NCBI GenBank assembly: GCA_964578975.1 | Contig: CAZOFA010000021.1 | Span: forward strand, 1 to 27,409 | Length of the DNA: 27,409 nucleotides | From: CAYRUP01 sp964578975 | GTDB lineage: Bacteria; Pseudomonadota; Gammaproteobacteria; DSM-16500 | Reading direction: 5' to 3' | In this document: one piece after another, positions 7,301 through 16,800 of the stretch | How the letters are laid out: every line of letters starts with the position of its first letter | Numbering within the stretch: position 1 is the stretch's first letter | Translations under genes and position numbers: made by a program | The notes under the pieces: generated by a model | Databases searched by the model: none | The model's input: the letters and a program-made list of their open reading frames with translations, nothing else | What the model was told of the DNA's origin: nothing

Positions 7301-8608
7301 TTATTTCTCAAATAATGCAATTGCTTCAATGTGACTGGTATGCGGAAACATATTCATGACGCCAATTTTTTTCAAGGTGTAGTGATATTGATGAACCAAG
7401 ATGCCAGCATCGCGCGCGAGTGTCGCTGGATTACAGGAAACATACACGATACGTTTCGGCGAATGCGCGTCTAAAAACGGCATAATTTCTTTTGCGCCCG
7501 TGCGTGGTGGATCAAGTAAAATTTTATCAAAGGGTTTTTTAAGCCAATTCGCCGTGTTTGCTGGTTCCATTAAATTAGCCACATAAAATTCAGCATTATT
7601 AATTTGATTATGTTGTGCATTTTCGCGTGCACGTTCGACCATTTGTGCGCTGCCTTCAACACCGATGACGTTTTTAGCAAAGCGTGCAATGGGAAGTGTG
7701 AAATTACCTAATCCACAAAATAAATCGAGAATGGATTCATCTGTTTTTGGATCCAGTAAGTTGAGCGCTTGTTTGATCATCATCTGATTCATTTCACTAT
7801 TTACTTGAGTGAAATCCTGAGGATGAAAACGCATTTCTAATTGATAATCGGATAATATATAACTAAGCCGTTCATTTTGATCGTTAGGCCAAATTTTATG
7901 AACGGGCGCGGGTGAATTGGGCTGTAAATAAATATGCATATCATATTTTTGGCCGAACTCACATAATGCGTGCATATCAGTTTCTGAGAGTGCCGTCATG
8001 TGGCGAAAAATTAATGCTGTCGCGTTGTCACTGACAGCGACTTCAACTTGTGGAATTTGATCGAATTGCGATAAGCCACGAATTAACTGACTCAGTTCAG
8101 TGATGCGCAAACCAATATGCGGATGAAGAATCAGGCATTGTTCAATATCAGCGAGATAACGGCTCAATTTTTCGCGAAAACCGACGAGTAACTTTTCTTT
8201 TTTAAAAACATAGCGCACACCTAACCGTGCTTTGCGACGATAACCAAATTGACCGCTCATCAAGGGTGGCAAAATTTCTTGTGCTGTCACATTGCCAAAA
8301 TGTTTTAATTGATCGAGTAATGTTTGTTGTTTGAATTTTATTTGCGCGTCAATTTCAATGTGCTGCATGCTACAACCACCGCAAATGCCAAAATGCGCAC
8401 ACGCGGGTGTGACGCGCTCTTTAGCGCCGCTCAACACTTCTATGGTTTGCGCTTCATTATAACGACGATGTTTATGTGTGATTTTGCATAACACTTCTTC
8501 TGTCGGTAATGCAAGATCTACAAAGGTTGTTTTACCTTGAAGTGTTGCAATACCTCGGCCGTCGTGACTCAATGATTCAATTGTGGTTTTTATTAATTCA
8601 GATGACAT
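7301..8608 (-). CDS. rlmD: 23S rRNA m5U1939 methyltransferase RlmD (RumA)
   Basis: This 435-residue SAM-dependent uracil-C5 methyltransferase modifies U1939 of 23S rRNA in the family prototype. The order is: N-terminal TRAM domain (~1-60), iron-sulphur ligands Cys70, Cys76 and Cys79 plus Cys158, SAM-binding DLFCGLGNF at 295-303, LLDPPRTG with Asp366, and catalytic nucleophile Cys392 in SCNP. Length and all catalytic residues are as expected, which separates it from the shorter TrmA. It is the first gene of the minus-strand cluster with relA and barA. I see no strong Shine-Dalgarno before the ATG; a candidate promoter lies about 25 bp upstream. Confidence 0.95.
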   Translation of the reverse strand: MSSELIKTTIESLSHDGRGIATLQGKTTFVDLALPTEEVLCKITHKHRRYNEAQTIEVLSGAKERVTPACAHFGICGGCSMQHIEIDAQIKFKQQTLLDQLKHFGNVTAQEILPPLMSGQFGYRRKARLGVRYVFKKEKLLVGFREKLSRYLADIEQCLILHPHIGLRITELSQLIRGLSQFDQIPQVEVAVSDNATALIFRHMTALSETDMHALCEFGQKYDMHIYLQPNSPAPVHKIWPNDQNERLSYILSDYQLEMRFHPQDFTQVNSEMNQMMIKQALNLLDPKTDESILDLFCGLGNFTLPIARFAKNVIGVEGSAQMVERARENAQHNQINNAEFYVANLMEPANTANWLKKPFDKILLDPPRTGAKEIMPFLDAHSPKRIVYVSCNPATLARDAGILVHQYHYTLKKIGVMNMFPHTSHIEAIALFEK

Positions 8609-8634
8609 AGGATTTTGTATGTTTTAGTAGTTGT

Positions 8635-8663
8635 AGTATGGTATCACATTATGCATCAAACAA
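8635..8663 (-). promoter_or_regulatory. Predicted promoter of rlmD-relA-barA
   Basis: On the minus strand TTGTTT (8663-8658) and CATACT (8640-8635) are separated by 17 bp, a reasonable sigma-70 pair in the 67-bp divergent gap shared with yciO. Transcription would begin near 8628. I found no equally good pair for yciO. Confidence 0.4.
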
Positions 8664-8675
8664 GGATCGTGCACC

Positions 8676-9296
8676 ATGAGTCAATTTTTTGTGATACATC
8701 CCGATAACCCACAAATACGACTCATTCGGGAAGCTGTGAAAGTGATTCAAAATGGGGGCGTGATTGTTTATCCCACAGATTCTGCCTATGCAATTGGTTG
8801 CGCACTTGCGAATAAAGAAGCATTAGAACGGATTCGCCAATTACGTCAACTCGAAGAAACGCATAATTTTACCTTAATTTGCCGTGATTTATCGGAACTC
8901 AGCACTTATGCGCTTGTAGATAATCCAACATTTCGTTTGCTAAAAGCGCATACACCCGGGCCATACACTTTTATTTTGCAAGCCACACGTGAAGTTCCGA
9001 AACGATTATTGCAGCCCAAACGAAATACCATCGGCATGCGTGTGCCTGACAGTAAAATTGTGCAAGCATTATTAAGCGAATTAAATGAGCCACTCATGAG
9101 TGTGTCATTGGTTTTGCCGGATCAAGAATATCCTTTTGTCGATGCGCGTGATATTTACAATGAGTTAAAAGGCCGCGTGGATTTGGTCATTGACGGCGGG
9201 CCGTGTAGTTTGACACCTACGACGGTCGTTGATTTGATGGATCAAACACCTAAAATTGTACGGGTCGGGAAGGGTGATCCTGGTATATTTAACTAG
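8676..9296 (+). CDS. yciO: YciO, Sua5/YrdC/YciO-family protein
   Basis: The protein is 206 residues, the same length as E. coli YciO and matching it closely as recalled: start MSQFF-IHPDNPQ, then GGVIVYPTDSAYAIGC, HNFTL-CRDLSELSTY, TPGPYTFIL, KRNTIGMRVP and a PTTVVDL near the end. The fold is the YrdC-like dsRNA/nucleotide-binding alpha/beta domain used by TsaC/Sua5 to make threonylcarbamoyl-AMP for tRNA t6A37. YciO itself is a paralogue whose role is less settled, and it should not be taken as the main t6A enzyme. It is transcribed divergently from rlmD, with AAGGA (8660-8664) as the likely ribosome site, and is followed by an AT-rich hairpin. Confidence 0.9.
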   Translation: MSQFFVIHPDNPQIRLIREAVKVIQNGGVIVYPTDSAYAIGCALANKEALERIRQLRQLEETHNFTLICRDLSELSTYALVDNPTFRLLKAHTPGPYTFILQATREVPKRLLQPKRNTIGMRVPDSKIVQALLSELNEPLMSVSLVLPDQEYPFVDARDIYNELKGRVDLVIDGGPCSLTPTTVVDLMDQTPKIVRVGKGDPGIFN

Positions 9297-9307
9297 ATAT
9301 ATTTTTT

Positions 9308-9338
9308 AATAATATAATCAATCGGATTAATTATTTTT
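9308..9338 (+). terminator. Possible AT-rich terminator after yciO
   Basis: AATAAT-A-TAATC pairs with GATTA-ATTATT around a 5-nt loop (one bulged A), followed by a short T run, 12 nt after the yciO stop. The stem is nearly all A/T and so is weak. Confidence 0.4.
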
Positions 9339-9350
9339 AGCGTAGACTAA

Positions 9351-9379
9351 CTGGAAAACGCTCAAATGTTTTCTATAAT
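9351..9379 (+). promoter_or_regulatory. Predicted 6S RNA promoter
   Basis: A perfect -10 TATAAT lies at 9374-9379 with CTGGAA at 9351-9356 as a weak -35, spacer 17. The predicted start (9386-9387) falls exactly on the first base of the closing stem of the RNA below, which supports both calls. Confidence 0.65.
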
Positions 9380-9385
9380 TATTAA

Positions 9386-9555
9386 GGAGTGCTTTCGATA
9401 GGATTTTTGTCCAGAGCCGTCAATTAATGCCTTTAAGGAAGTTGACTTGAGATGTGGTGAGCCGTCCTCAAAAAGGAAAGCCTAAAGCCTCTCAGAAACT
9501 TCCACTTTATAATTAAGAGGTTTCTGTGACAATGCTTACGAAGGCGCTCTTTTTT
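9386..9555 (+). ncRNA. ssrS: Probable 6S RNA (SsrS)
   Basis: This stand-alone RNA gene of ~165-170 nt is closed by an 11-bp stem: GAGTGCTTTCG (9387-9397) with CGAAGGCGCTC (9539-9549), directly followed by six T. Next comes a second stem, TTGTC-CAGA-GCC with GGTTTCTG-T-GACAA. An AT-rich internal bubble then leads to an inner arm in which GGAAGTT pairs with AACTTCC and TGAGA with TCTCA. It is a long rod with a central bubble, as in 6S RNA. Sequence landmarks recalled from E. coli 6S also appear in order: GTCC..GAGCCG on the 5' side (the pRNA template side), GGTGAGC..GTCC..GAAAGCCTAAA in the apical arm, and CCACTT...GGTTTCTGTGA on the 3' side. 6S mimics an open promoter and binds sigma-70 holoenzyme in stationary phase. 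Here it precedes rocD, not ygfA. A riboswitch for rocD is the alternative. Sequence recall only; no covariance search was run. Confidence 0.78.
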
Positions 9556-9571
9556 ATAAGGATTTAATCAT

Positions 9572-10786
9572 ATGCATCATTCACTCGAAAACGAGCATCA
9601 ATTTGGCGCTCATAATTATGAACCATTGCCCGTGGTGTTGGTGCGCGGCGAAGGTGTTTATGTTTGGGATGATCAAGGGAATCGTTATATTGATATGATG
9701 AGTGCTTACTCTGCGGTGAGTCACGGACATTGTCATCCAAAATTAGTTCAAGCGTTGTCAAAACAAGCGAGCACGCTCGGTGTTGTGTCACGGGCTTTTT
9801 ATACCGATCGATTGGGAGAATTTTTGCAAAAAGCGTGTCTTGCGTGCAAACAAGAAAAAGCACTTCCGATGAATACAGGTGCTGAAGCCGTTGAAACTGC
9901 ATTAAAAGCAGCGCGTAAATGGGCGTATAGCGTTAAAAAAGTGGCTGCCGATCGCGCGGAAATTATTGCCTGTGAAGGAAATTTTCATGGCAGGACGATC
10001 ACGATTGTGGGCATGTCGAGTGAGCCGCAATACAAAAATGGATTTGGTCCTTTTCCTGCAGGGTTTAAATCCGTGCCTTATGGTGATGCGAATGCATTAC
10101 GTAAAGCAATTACACCGAATACTGCCGCATTTTTAGTGGAACCCATTCAAGGTGAAGGTGGAATTCATCAGGCACCGGCCGGGTATCTCAGCGAGTGTGC
10201 GCAAATTTGCAAAGAAAATAATGTATTATTTATCGCAGATGAAATTCAAACGGGCATGGGGCGTACGGGAAAATTTTTAGCGTGTGAACATGAAAACGTA
10301 CAACCGGATGGCGTGTTACTGGGAAAAGCATTGGGTGGTGGTTTGTTACCGGTTTCATTATTTTTGTCGCGTAAAGATGTCATGGATGTGTTTACGCCAG
10401 GGGATCATGGCAGTACGTTTGGTGGAAATCCGCTTGCAGCAGCAGTCGGTATCGCAGCGCTTGATGTGTTGGCGGATGAAAAATTAGTTGAACGTGCACA
10501 CGAGATGGGTGCGTATTTACGCCAGAGTTTAGAAAAACTCAATTCTCCTTTAATTTCAGAAATTCGCGGCAAAGGATTACTGATTGGCTTGAAGATTAAT
10601 CCACGCTATTATTCAGCACGAGAGATTTGTTTGCGTTTGCTGAAAGAGGGTGTTTTGAGTAAAGAAACGCACGGCACTGTGATACGTTTAGCGCCACCGC
10701 TGGTGATTACCCGCGAACAAATTGATACAGTAGTTGCAGCGATTTCAAACGTGTTAACCAACGCAGAAAAAATTATGCAGCATTGA
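9572..10786 (+). CDS. rocD: Ornithine aminotransferase (ornithine--oxo-acid transaminase)
   Basis: The 404-residue class-III PLP aminotransferase converts ornithine and 2-oxoglutarate to glutamate semialdehyde and glutamate. The signature DMMSAYSAVSHGHCHPK is characteristic of ornithine aminotransferase rather than ArgD. Other motifs are NTGAEAVETALK (101-112), FHGRT (138-142), the PLP-binding Asp223 in ADEIQTG, and the Schiff-base Lys252 in LGKALGGG. It links arginine/ornithine breakdown with proline and glutamate. The start codon lies only 16 bp after the T-tract of the putative 6S RNA, with AAGGA in between, so no separate promoter fits and the gene is probably transcribed by read-through. 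It is followed after 13 bp by the Sel1 gene, apparently in one operon. An ArgD-like role is less likely but not excluded. Confidence 0.88.
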   Translation: MHHSLENEHQFGAHNYEPLPVVLVRGEGVYVWDDQGNRYIDMMSAYSAVSHGHCHPKLVQALSKQASTLGVVSRAFYTDRLGEFLQKACLACKQEKALPMNTGAEAVETALKAARKWAYSVKKVAADRAEIIACEGNFHGRTITIVGMSSEPQYKNGFGPFPAGFKSVPYGDANALRKAITPNTAAFLVEPIQGEGGIHQAPAGYLSECAQICKENNVLFIADEIQTGMGRTGKFLACEHENVQPDGVLLGKALGGGLLPVSLFLSRKDVMDVFTPGDHGSTFGGNPLAAAVGIAALDVLADEKLVERAHEMGAYLRQSLEKLNSPLISEIRGKGLLIGLKINPRYYSAREICLRLLKEGVLSKETHGTVIRLAPPLVITREQIDTVVAAISNVLTNAEKIMQH

Positions 10787-10799
10787 CAAGGAACTTATT

Positions 10800-12197
10800 A
10801 TGAAAAAATGGATCATGTTTTCTTTGGTCGTGGGTATGGGATTTTCGAGCGCTATTTATGCAGATGATGCTTTACAATATTTTCAAGATAAAGTTGCAGC
10901 GGAACAAATACCGATAGCAGATGCAGCTTTTCAAAATAAAGATTATGCAAAAGCATTTCCCATTTATAAAAAATTTGCTGATGGCGGAATGCCTGTGAGC
11001 GAATATCAACTTGCTTATCTTTATCAAAAAGGATGGGGGGTTGAAAAAGACCTAACGGTTGCTGCAGCTTGGTATATGAAAGCGAGTACGCAAGGATTTC
11101 CGCCTGCACAATTTGCCATGGCCACTTTGTACTATTATGGTGTTGGCATAGAGCAAGGTTTAACGCAAGCCATCACACTTTACACGCAAGCTGCAAATAA
11201 AAATAATCGCGAAGCGCAATATATGCTTGGTTATTTAACCCAAAATGGAACCGGTTTAGAAAAAAATATTCCCCTCGCCATTCAGTGGTACAACAAATCA
11301 GCCGCGCTTGGATTTCCGAAAGCAGAATACAATTTAGGTTTAATGTATTACAAAGGCGATGGTGTTACGAAGGATTATGGCAAAGCATTTAATTGGTTTA
11401 ATTTGAGTGCGCAACTGGGAAATGCTAAAGCACAATACATGTTAGGTTTGATGTATAGCTTGGGACAATCCGTCCCAACCGATAAATCACAGGCATTTAA
11501 CTGGTATAAACGTGCAGCAGACAGTGGGCTGGCCGAAGGGCAATATAATGCAGGTGTTCTGTATTTTACGGGATTTGGTACTACACCGGCGAATGCGACG
11601 AATGCAGCCCAATGGATTAACAAAGCAGCGGATCAAGGATTTGCGCGCGCAGAATATGTCATGGGTTATTTAGTATTTAATGGGATTGGATATCCTAAAA
11701 ATACCCAAGTCGGACTTGATTGGTATCGCAAAGCTGCAGAACAAAATTTTGCTGAAGGGCAATTTGCGTTGGGATTTTTATTTCATAATGGGCTCGGCAT
11801 TCCGAAAGATGAACGTCAAGCATTTGCTTGGTTTAATTTGGCAGCAAAACAAGGCTTAGCCAATGCAGAATATATGGTTGGATTATTTTACCAACAAGGT
11901 TTAGGTGTGCCGAGTGATCCCAAAGCGGCAATGTATTGGTATACCCAAGCAGCACAACAGGGAATGGATAACGCACAATTATTATTAGGCGTCATGTATA
12001 CACAAGGTGAGGGAGTGCCGCGTGATATGAAAATGGCGTATGCCTGGTTTGATTTAGCATCAACGTCTGGCAATAATCAAATTCGCGAATCCGCATTAAA
12101 AATGCGTGATGAATTAGCAAAAGGAATGACACCGGCTGATGTGAATGCGGCGAAGCAATTATCACAAAATTTTTATAGTAAATATGCGACTCAATAA
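10800..12197 (+). CDS. Secreted Sel1-like repeat protein
   Basis: The 465-residue protein has a clear signal peptide (K-K, hydrophobic core, S-A-I-Y-A cleavage site at 21) followed by about ten full Sel1-like repeats of 36 residues and one partial repeat. Each has the pattern A-x-x-W-Y-x-x-A-A-x-x-G-x-x-x-A-x-Y-x-x-G-x-x-Y-x-x-G-x-G-V. Sel1 repeats build an alpha-helical solenoid for protein-protein contacts. In Legionella, exported members (LpnE, EnhC) act in host entry or periplasmic enzyme control, but a role here is not shown by the sequence. There is no catalytic domain. AAGGA precedes the ATG, and the stop is 9 bp before the transporter gene, so rocD, this gene and the transporter are likely one transcript. 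Confidence 0.9.
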   Translation: MKKWIMFSLVVGMGFSSAIYADDALQYFQDKVAAEQIPIADAAFQNKDYAKAFPIYKKFADGGMPVSEYQLAYLYQKGWGVEKDLTVAAAWYMKASTQGFPPAQFAMATLYYYGVGIEQGLTQAITLYTQAANKNNREAQYMLGYLTQNGTGLEKNIPLAIQWYNKSAALGFPKAEYNLGLMYYKGDGVTKDYGKAFNWFNLSAQLGNAKAQYMLGLMYSLGQSVPTDKSQAFNWYKRAADSGLAEGQYNAGVLYFTGFGTTPANATNAAQWINKAADQGFARAEYVMGYLVFNGIGYPKNTQVGLDWYRKAAEQNFAEGQFALGFLFHNGLGIPKDERQAFAWFNLAAKQGLANAEYMVGLFYQQGLGVPSDPKAAMYWYTQAAQQGMDNAQLLLGVMYTQGEGVPRDMKMAYAWFDLASTSGNNQIRESALKMRDELAKGMTPADVNAAKQLSQNFYSKYATQ

Positions 12198-12206
12198 GGA
12201 AAAATA

Positions 12207-13559
12207 ATGGGAACAAAAAGGAATCCCTTTTTACTCTGTATTGCAGGGCTTGTGAGTGTCGGGGGAATTTTATATGGCTATGATTTGGGAGTCATTTCAG
12301 GTGCATTGCTTTTTATAAGAGACACAATTCCTTTGACGGATAATGAAGTGGGTCTGATTGTGGGTGCGGTATTAGGCGGTGGGTTGTTTGGAACCTTACT
12401 CGCAGGCCCGATCACTGATCGTTTTGGACGACGATTTTTAATTTTGGTTTCTAGTATTATTTTTATCATTGGTGTGGTTTCTATTTTACTGGCTAATCAT
12501 TTTCTTACGTTACTTTTCGCTCGTTTATGGCTGGGTGTGGGCGTTGGAGTGGTGGCGGTTGCGGTACCGCTGTATGTGGCTGAAATTGTACCGAGTCGGG
12601 ATCGCGGTAAATTTGTGACGTTTTTTCAATTGTTATTAACCTTCGGAATCGTGCTCGCTTATTTTGTCGATTTACTTTTTACCTCATCGGGAAATTGGCG
12701 TGCGATGTTTGCTATTCTCTTAATTCCATCGTTGGTTTTGTTTTTTAGCATTTTTATTTTGCCTGAAACACCGCGATGGTTGATTACCAATAACAAATTA
12801 GATCAAGCAAAAAAAGTATTAAAAAAAATTCATCAAAGCGATGCAGATGCGGAAAAAGATTTTCAAGAAATCTATAACAGCGTCAGAGAACTGCGCAAAG
12901 AAACATGGGGAGAATTATTTTCTCATGAATTGTTATTTCCTTCATTATTGGCAGTGGCGATTGCGATTTTTAATCAGTTAACTGGCATTAATTCATTTCT
13001 GCAATATGCACCATTAATTTTGAAAAACACTGGGATTAATTCCAATTTTGTGTCGATGTTAGGTTCGGCAGGCATTGGCGTACTTAATTTTTTATTTACC
13101 ATGATTGCAATTACGTTAATTGATTCGCTGGGGCGTAGACCGTTATTGTTAATTGGGATTTTGGGCGTGGTGGCATCACAAATATTTTTAGGTTGCATCA
13201 CTTATTTTATTCCTAACTCGCCGGATGCAGGTGTTTTATCACTCATTGGATTGCTTTTTTATATTATGTTTTTTGCCGTGGGGCCCGGTGTTGTCGTCTG
13301 GCTCGCCATTTCTGAACTTTTTCCCACCCAAGTGCGCGGAAAAGGCATGGCGATATGTTTGTTTTTTAATTCGCTTGCGTCTACATTACTTGCCACGTTT
13401 TTTTTATCGTTGGTGAAATGGTTGGGAATGGGGCAAACCTATTGGCTATTTTCGATCTTTAGTATCGGCTATTTTTTTGTGGTTTTCTTTTGTCTGCCCG
13501 AGACCAAGGCGCGGTCGTTGGAAGAAATTCAGCATTCGTTTTTTAAGAAAAAAGTTTGA
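12207..13559 (+). CDS. MFS sugar:proton symporter (sugar porter family)
   Basis: This 450-residue, about twelve-helix inner-membrane protein carries the sugar-porter signatures: GYDLGVISGAL in helix 1, DRFGRR in the 2-3 loop (residues ~71-76), PETPRWL before the central loop, NQLTGINSFLQYAP in helix 7, LGRRPLL, and a terminal PETKARSLEEI. These are the marks of the XylE/AraE/GalP group, which import hexoses or pentoses with a proton. The exact sugar cannot be told from sequence: the usual QQ pair of helix 7 is NQ here. AAGGA overlapping the stop of the Sel1 gene serves as ribosome site, so translation is probably coupled to it. There is no kinase or catabolic gene nearby to suggest a substrate. 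Confidence 0.88.
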   Translation: MGTKRNPFLLCIAGLVSVGGILYGYDLGVISGALLFIRDTIPLTDNEVGLIVGAVLGGGLFGTLLAGPITDRFGRRFLILVSSIIFIIGVVSILLANHFLTLLFARLWLGVGVGVVAVAVPLYVAEIVPSRDRGKFVTFFQLLLTFGIVLAYFVDLLFTSSGNWRAMFAILLIPSLVLFFSIFILPETPRWLITNNKLDQAKKVLKKIHQSDADAEKDFQEIYNSVRELRKETWGELFSHELLFPSLLAVAIAIFNQLTGINSFLQYAPLILKNTGINSNFVSMLGSAGIGVLNFLFTMIAITLIDSLGRRPLLLIGILGVVASQIFLGCITYFIPNSPDAGVLSLIGLLFYIMFFAVGPGVVVWLAISELFPTQVRGKGMAICLFFNSLASTLLATFFLSLVKWLGMGQTYWLFSIFSIGYFFVVFFCLPETKARSLEEIQHSFFKKKV

Positions 13560-13581
13560 TTATTTTAACCGGTGTTTACCA

Positions 13582-13657
13582 AGGGTTTTCTTATTGAATT
13601 CAAAGCAAAGGTGCATGCGCGCGCATGCACCGATAGCACTTATAACCCTCTGATTTT
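13582..13657 (+). terminator. Possible composite terminator after the MFS gene
   Basis: AAGGGTT (13581-13587) can pair with AACCCT (13644-13649), enclosing the GC-rich palindrome at 13610-13631. The structure is followed by a short run of six T at 13653-13658. The distance from the stop and the large inner loop make this a tentative call. The rest of the 279-bp gap before the exoprotein gene is AT-rich and holds only the promoter below. Confidence 0.3.
13610..13631. repeat. 22-bp perfect palindrome of alternating purine-pyrimidine
   Basis: GGTGCATGCGC is followed immediately by its exact reverse complement. The inner 20 bases alternate purine and pyrimidine throughout, a composition prone to Z-DNA or cruciform formation. 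It has no spacer, so it is more like a protein-binding dyad or part of a terminator than a simple hairpin. Confidence 0.8.
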
Positions 13658-13767
13658 TTCTCGCAAAAAGCGCATAAAAATGCCCAAATTCAGCAAAAAA
13701 TAAAAAAATATTTTCATCTGTTTTTCAATCAATTAAGCCATTTGTTGTGCATAAATCTGGGCTATTT

Positions 13768-13796
13768 CTGGAAAATCTGGAAACCTTTACTACACT
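13768..13796 (+). promoter_or_regulatory. Predicted promoter of exoprotein gene 1
   Basis: CTGGAA (13768-13773) and TACACT (13791-13796) are separated by 17 bp. The same arrangement occurs before exoprotein gene 2, and the surrounding leader (TTTCTGG...AAACCT...ACTTAA...GAATTT.ACTA) is recognisably conserved between the two genes, which supports function. Confidence 0.5.
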
Positions 13797-13838
13797 TAAA
13801 TAGAAGGTTGAATTTACTATTACTTAGGGCAAAAAAGC

Positions 13839-16800
13839 ATGAAACGGGGCCGCACAACTACAAAGTTTCTAGTTCTACGTCTATCGACTGCCATAGCGAC
13901 GTTGTTGTTGAACAGTGGTGTTTTAGCCAATCCTGTTCTTGATAATGTTGCAGCAGGTCAAGTCAGCGTCTCCCCGCAATCCTCAAACATGACAGTCACG
14001 CAAACCAGCGACAAAGCCATCATTAATTGGCAAAGTTTTAATATCGGCGCAAATGAATCAACGCATTTCGCGCAACCGGTAAATGGTATTGCATTAAATC
14101 GTATTAGTCCGCAAATGGGTGCATCACAAATTTACGGTCATTTATCTGCGACCGGAAGAATTATTTTAGTCAACCAAGCCGGCATATATTTTGGACCGAC
14201 CGCGCACGTCGATGTTGCTGGGTTGATTGCATCAACGCGTGATATTTCTGACGCAAATTTTTTAGCGGGCAAATACACGTTTGATCAAGGATCATCTTAC
14301 AACGGTTCTATTATCAATCAAGGTCAAATCATTGCAGCGAATCATGGATTAGTTGCATTAGTCGGACAAAATGTTCGTAATGATGGAACCATTCAAGCTC
14401 ATCTTGGCAGCATTGCGCTTGCATCGGGAAATAAATTTACGGTTGATTTGTATGGTGATCAGATGGTGAATTTCACCGTTGAGGGAGCAGCACCTGCAGC
14501 TGATGTCGATCATGCTGTCACTAATAATGGTTCGTTGATTGCAGATGGTGGAACGATCATCATGACGGCGCGCACTGCGCGTGGAATTGTTGACAATGTA
14601 GTTAATATGAATGGTATCGCGCGCGCACAATCTGTTTCAGAAAAAGATGGTGTCATTATTTTAGATGCGGGTGCAGGCACAGCAAGTGTTGCTGGAAAAA
14701 TTGATGTCGCTGGAAAAGAAAAGAATACACAGGGCGGCACCGTTAAAATACTTGCGAGGAACATTCATCTTGAAAAACCCGCTGCGATCGATGCAAGTGG
14801 CGATGCAGGTGGTGGTGAAATATTAATTGGTGGGAATTATCAAGGTCGCGGTCCAGAGCTCAATGCATATTATACGCGTATAGATAATGGTGTGACGATT
14901 AATGCGGATGCAATTGATTCTGGCAATGGCGGCAAAGTGATTGTATGGTCGGATTATGCGACAAAATTTAGTGGCGCGATTTCAGCACGAGGTGGTGCTG
15001 AAAGTGGTCATGGTGGATTTGTTGAAACATCCGGTCATTATCTTGACGTGAAAGATGCAAAAGTTGATTTGCGAGCCGCGCATGGCAAAACAGGCACGTG
15101 GTTATTGGATCCAACTGATTTGACAATTTCAACCGCGGCGACGAGCGGTGTTGGATTTTCCAGTGGAACTTACACAGGTAATGCCAATGTTACTTCTTCA
15201 ATACTTAACGTAACAGATTTAGTGAGTGCTTTAGGTAGCGCGGATATCGTTGTTCAAACGACAAGTGGTGGATCTGGTTCAGGTGCAGGTGATATTACTG
15301 TTGCAACGCCTATTGTATGGAGCGGTGATAACTCACTGACTTTAACGGCATACAGAAATATCGTTATTAACGAACGAATCAGCAATATTGGCGCTGGAAA
15401 CTTAAGCATTATTGCAGATAACACGAATACGACGGTGGGTACGATTGCAATTAATGCTCCCATCTCACTTCCGGGCGGCACTCTCACATTAACTGCTCCA
15501 GATAATGCATCCAGTATTACAACTGGAACGTTTGGTTCAAATGAAGGTTCTGTGAATGTTAAGAATTTTACGCTCGCTCAAGGTCAATGGACGCAAACCA
15601 GTTCATCTAATCCAGATTTTAATGTCACGAATGATTTTCAATTGGCGAATGGTACTACATTCATTCGAAATATGGGGACTGTTTCGATTCTAGGTGATTC
15701 GTATAACGTAATAGCAGATGTATTCGGTTTACAAGGTATTAATACACAAGATTTAAGTGGCAAGTATGCATTAAGTCAAGATATTGACGCATCATCGACG
15801 GTGAATTGGAATAGCGGCGCAGGATTCCAGCCTATCGGTGAGTTTACCGGACTGATTGCAACAAGCACACCTTTTGCTGGGGTATTCGATGGACAAAATC
15901 ATGTTATCGATAGTCTAACGATTAATAGACCGACGTTAGGTTTTGCTGGGTTATTTGCTTATTCTTATGAGCCCACAGGCGCAAATATTATTCGTAATGT
16001 GGGTTTAACTAACGTTGATATTTTTAGCGGAGGAACAGGGCTCAATGGATTAGGTGCCTTTGCAGGTGAATTTCTGAATGGAACCATTAGCAATGTATTT
16101 GTCACAGGTTCTGTGACTCAAGTGCCGGGTGCGGGATGCGGGCAATGTGGTGTCGGAGGAATTATCGGTACAATGGGAGAAACAGTACCGTTCACAGCGT
16201 TTCTTGTAGACTCCTATAATAGTGCTACGGTCACAGGGACTGCCCCTTTTAGTACCGGCGGATTGGTCGGCTATAACGCGGGCCATATTTCTTCATCCTA
16301 TAATGCGGGATCGGTTTCCGGTGAGGAAGCAGGCGGAATAGCGGGTGAATTAGATTATCAAGGCAGCATTGCGGATTCTTATAGCATTGGTTCTGTGACT
16401 GGATCATCCATTGCTGGTGGTTTGGTTGGCAGTGCATTTAACGGCACCATCGATAGATCTTATGCATCAGGCGCGGTTTCAGGTGGAGCGCCAGGCGGAT
16501 TTATTGGTGCTCTCGCGAGTACCGTGGTCACCGATAGCTATTGGGATACTGACACAACAGGTCAAGCGAATGCTCAATCCGGCGGAGCGGTAACCGGTGC
16601 AACGGGTCTTACGACAGCTCAATCACTCGTTCAAAACAATTACTCGGGATGGGATTTTAACAATACCTGGTTTAACGTGAGTTATAACAGTGATACGACT
16701 CACGCATACACGCGTCCGATGTTGCGCTCTGAATTCAGCACAACGATTCGCAATGGACATCAGCTTCAATTGATTGCTATGGATGGATCGCAAAATTTTA

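Noticed and set aside
9386..9555. Glycine or other riboswitch controlling rocD
   Set aside because: TCTCAG and a few short words fit, but the closing stem ends in its own U-tract, and the landmarks match 6S RNA better than any aptamer I know.
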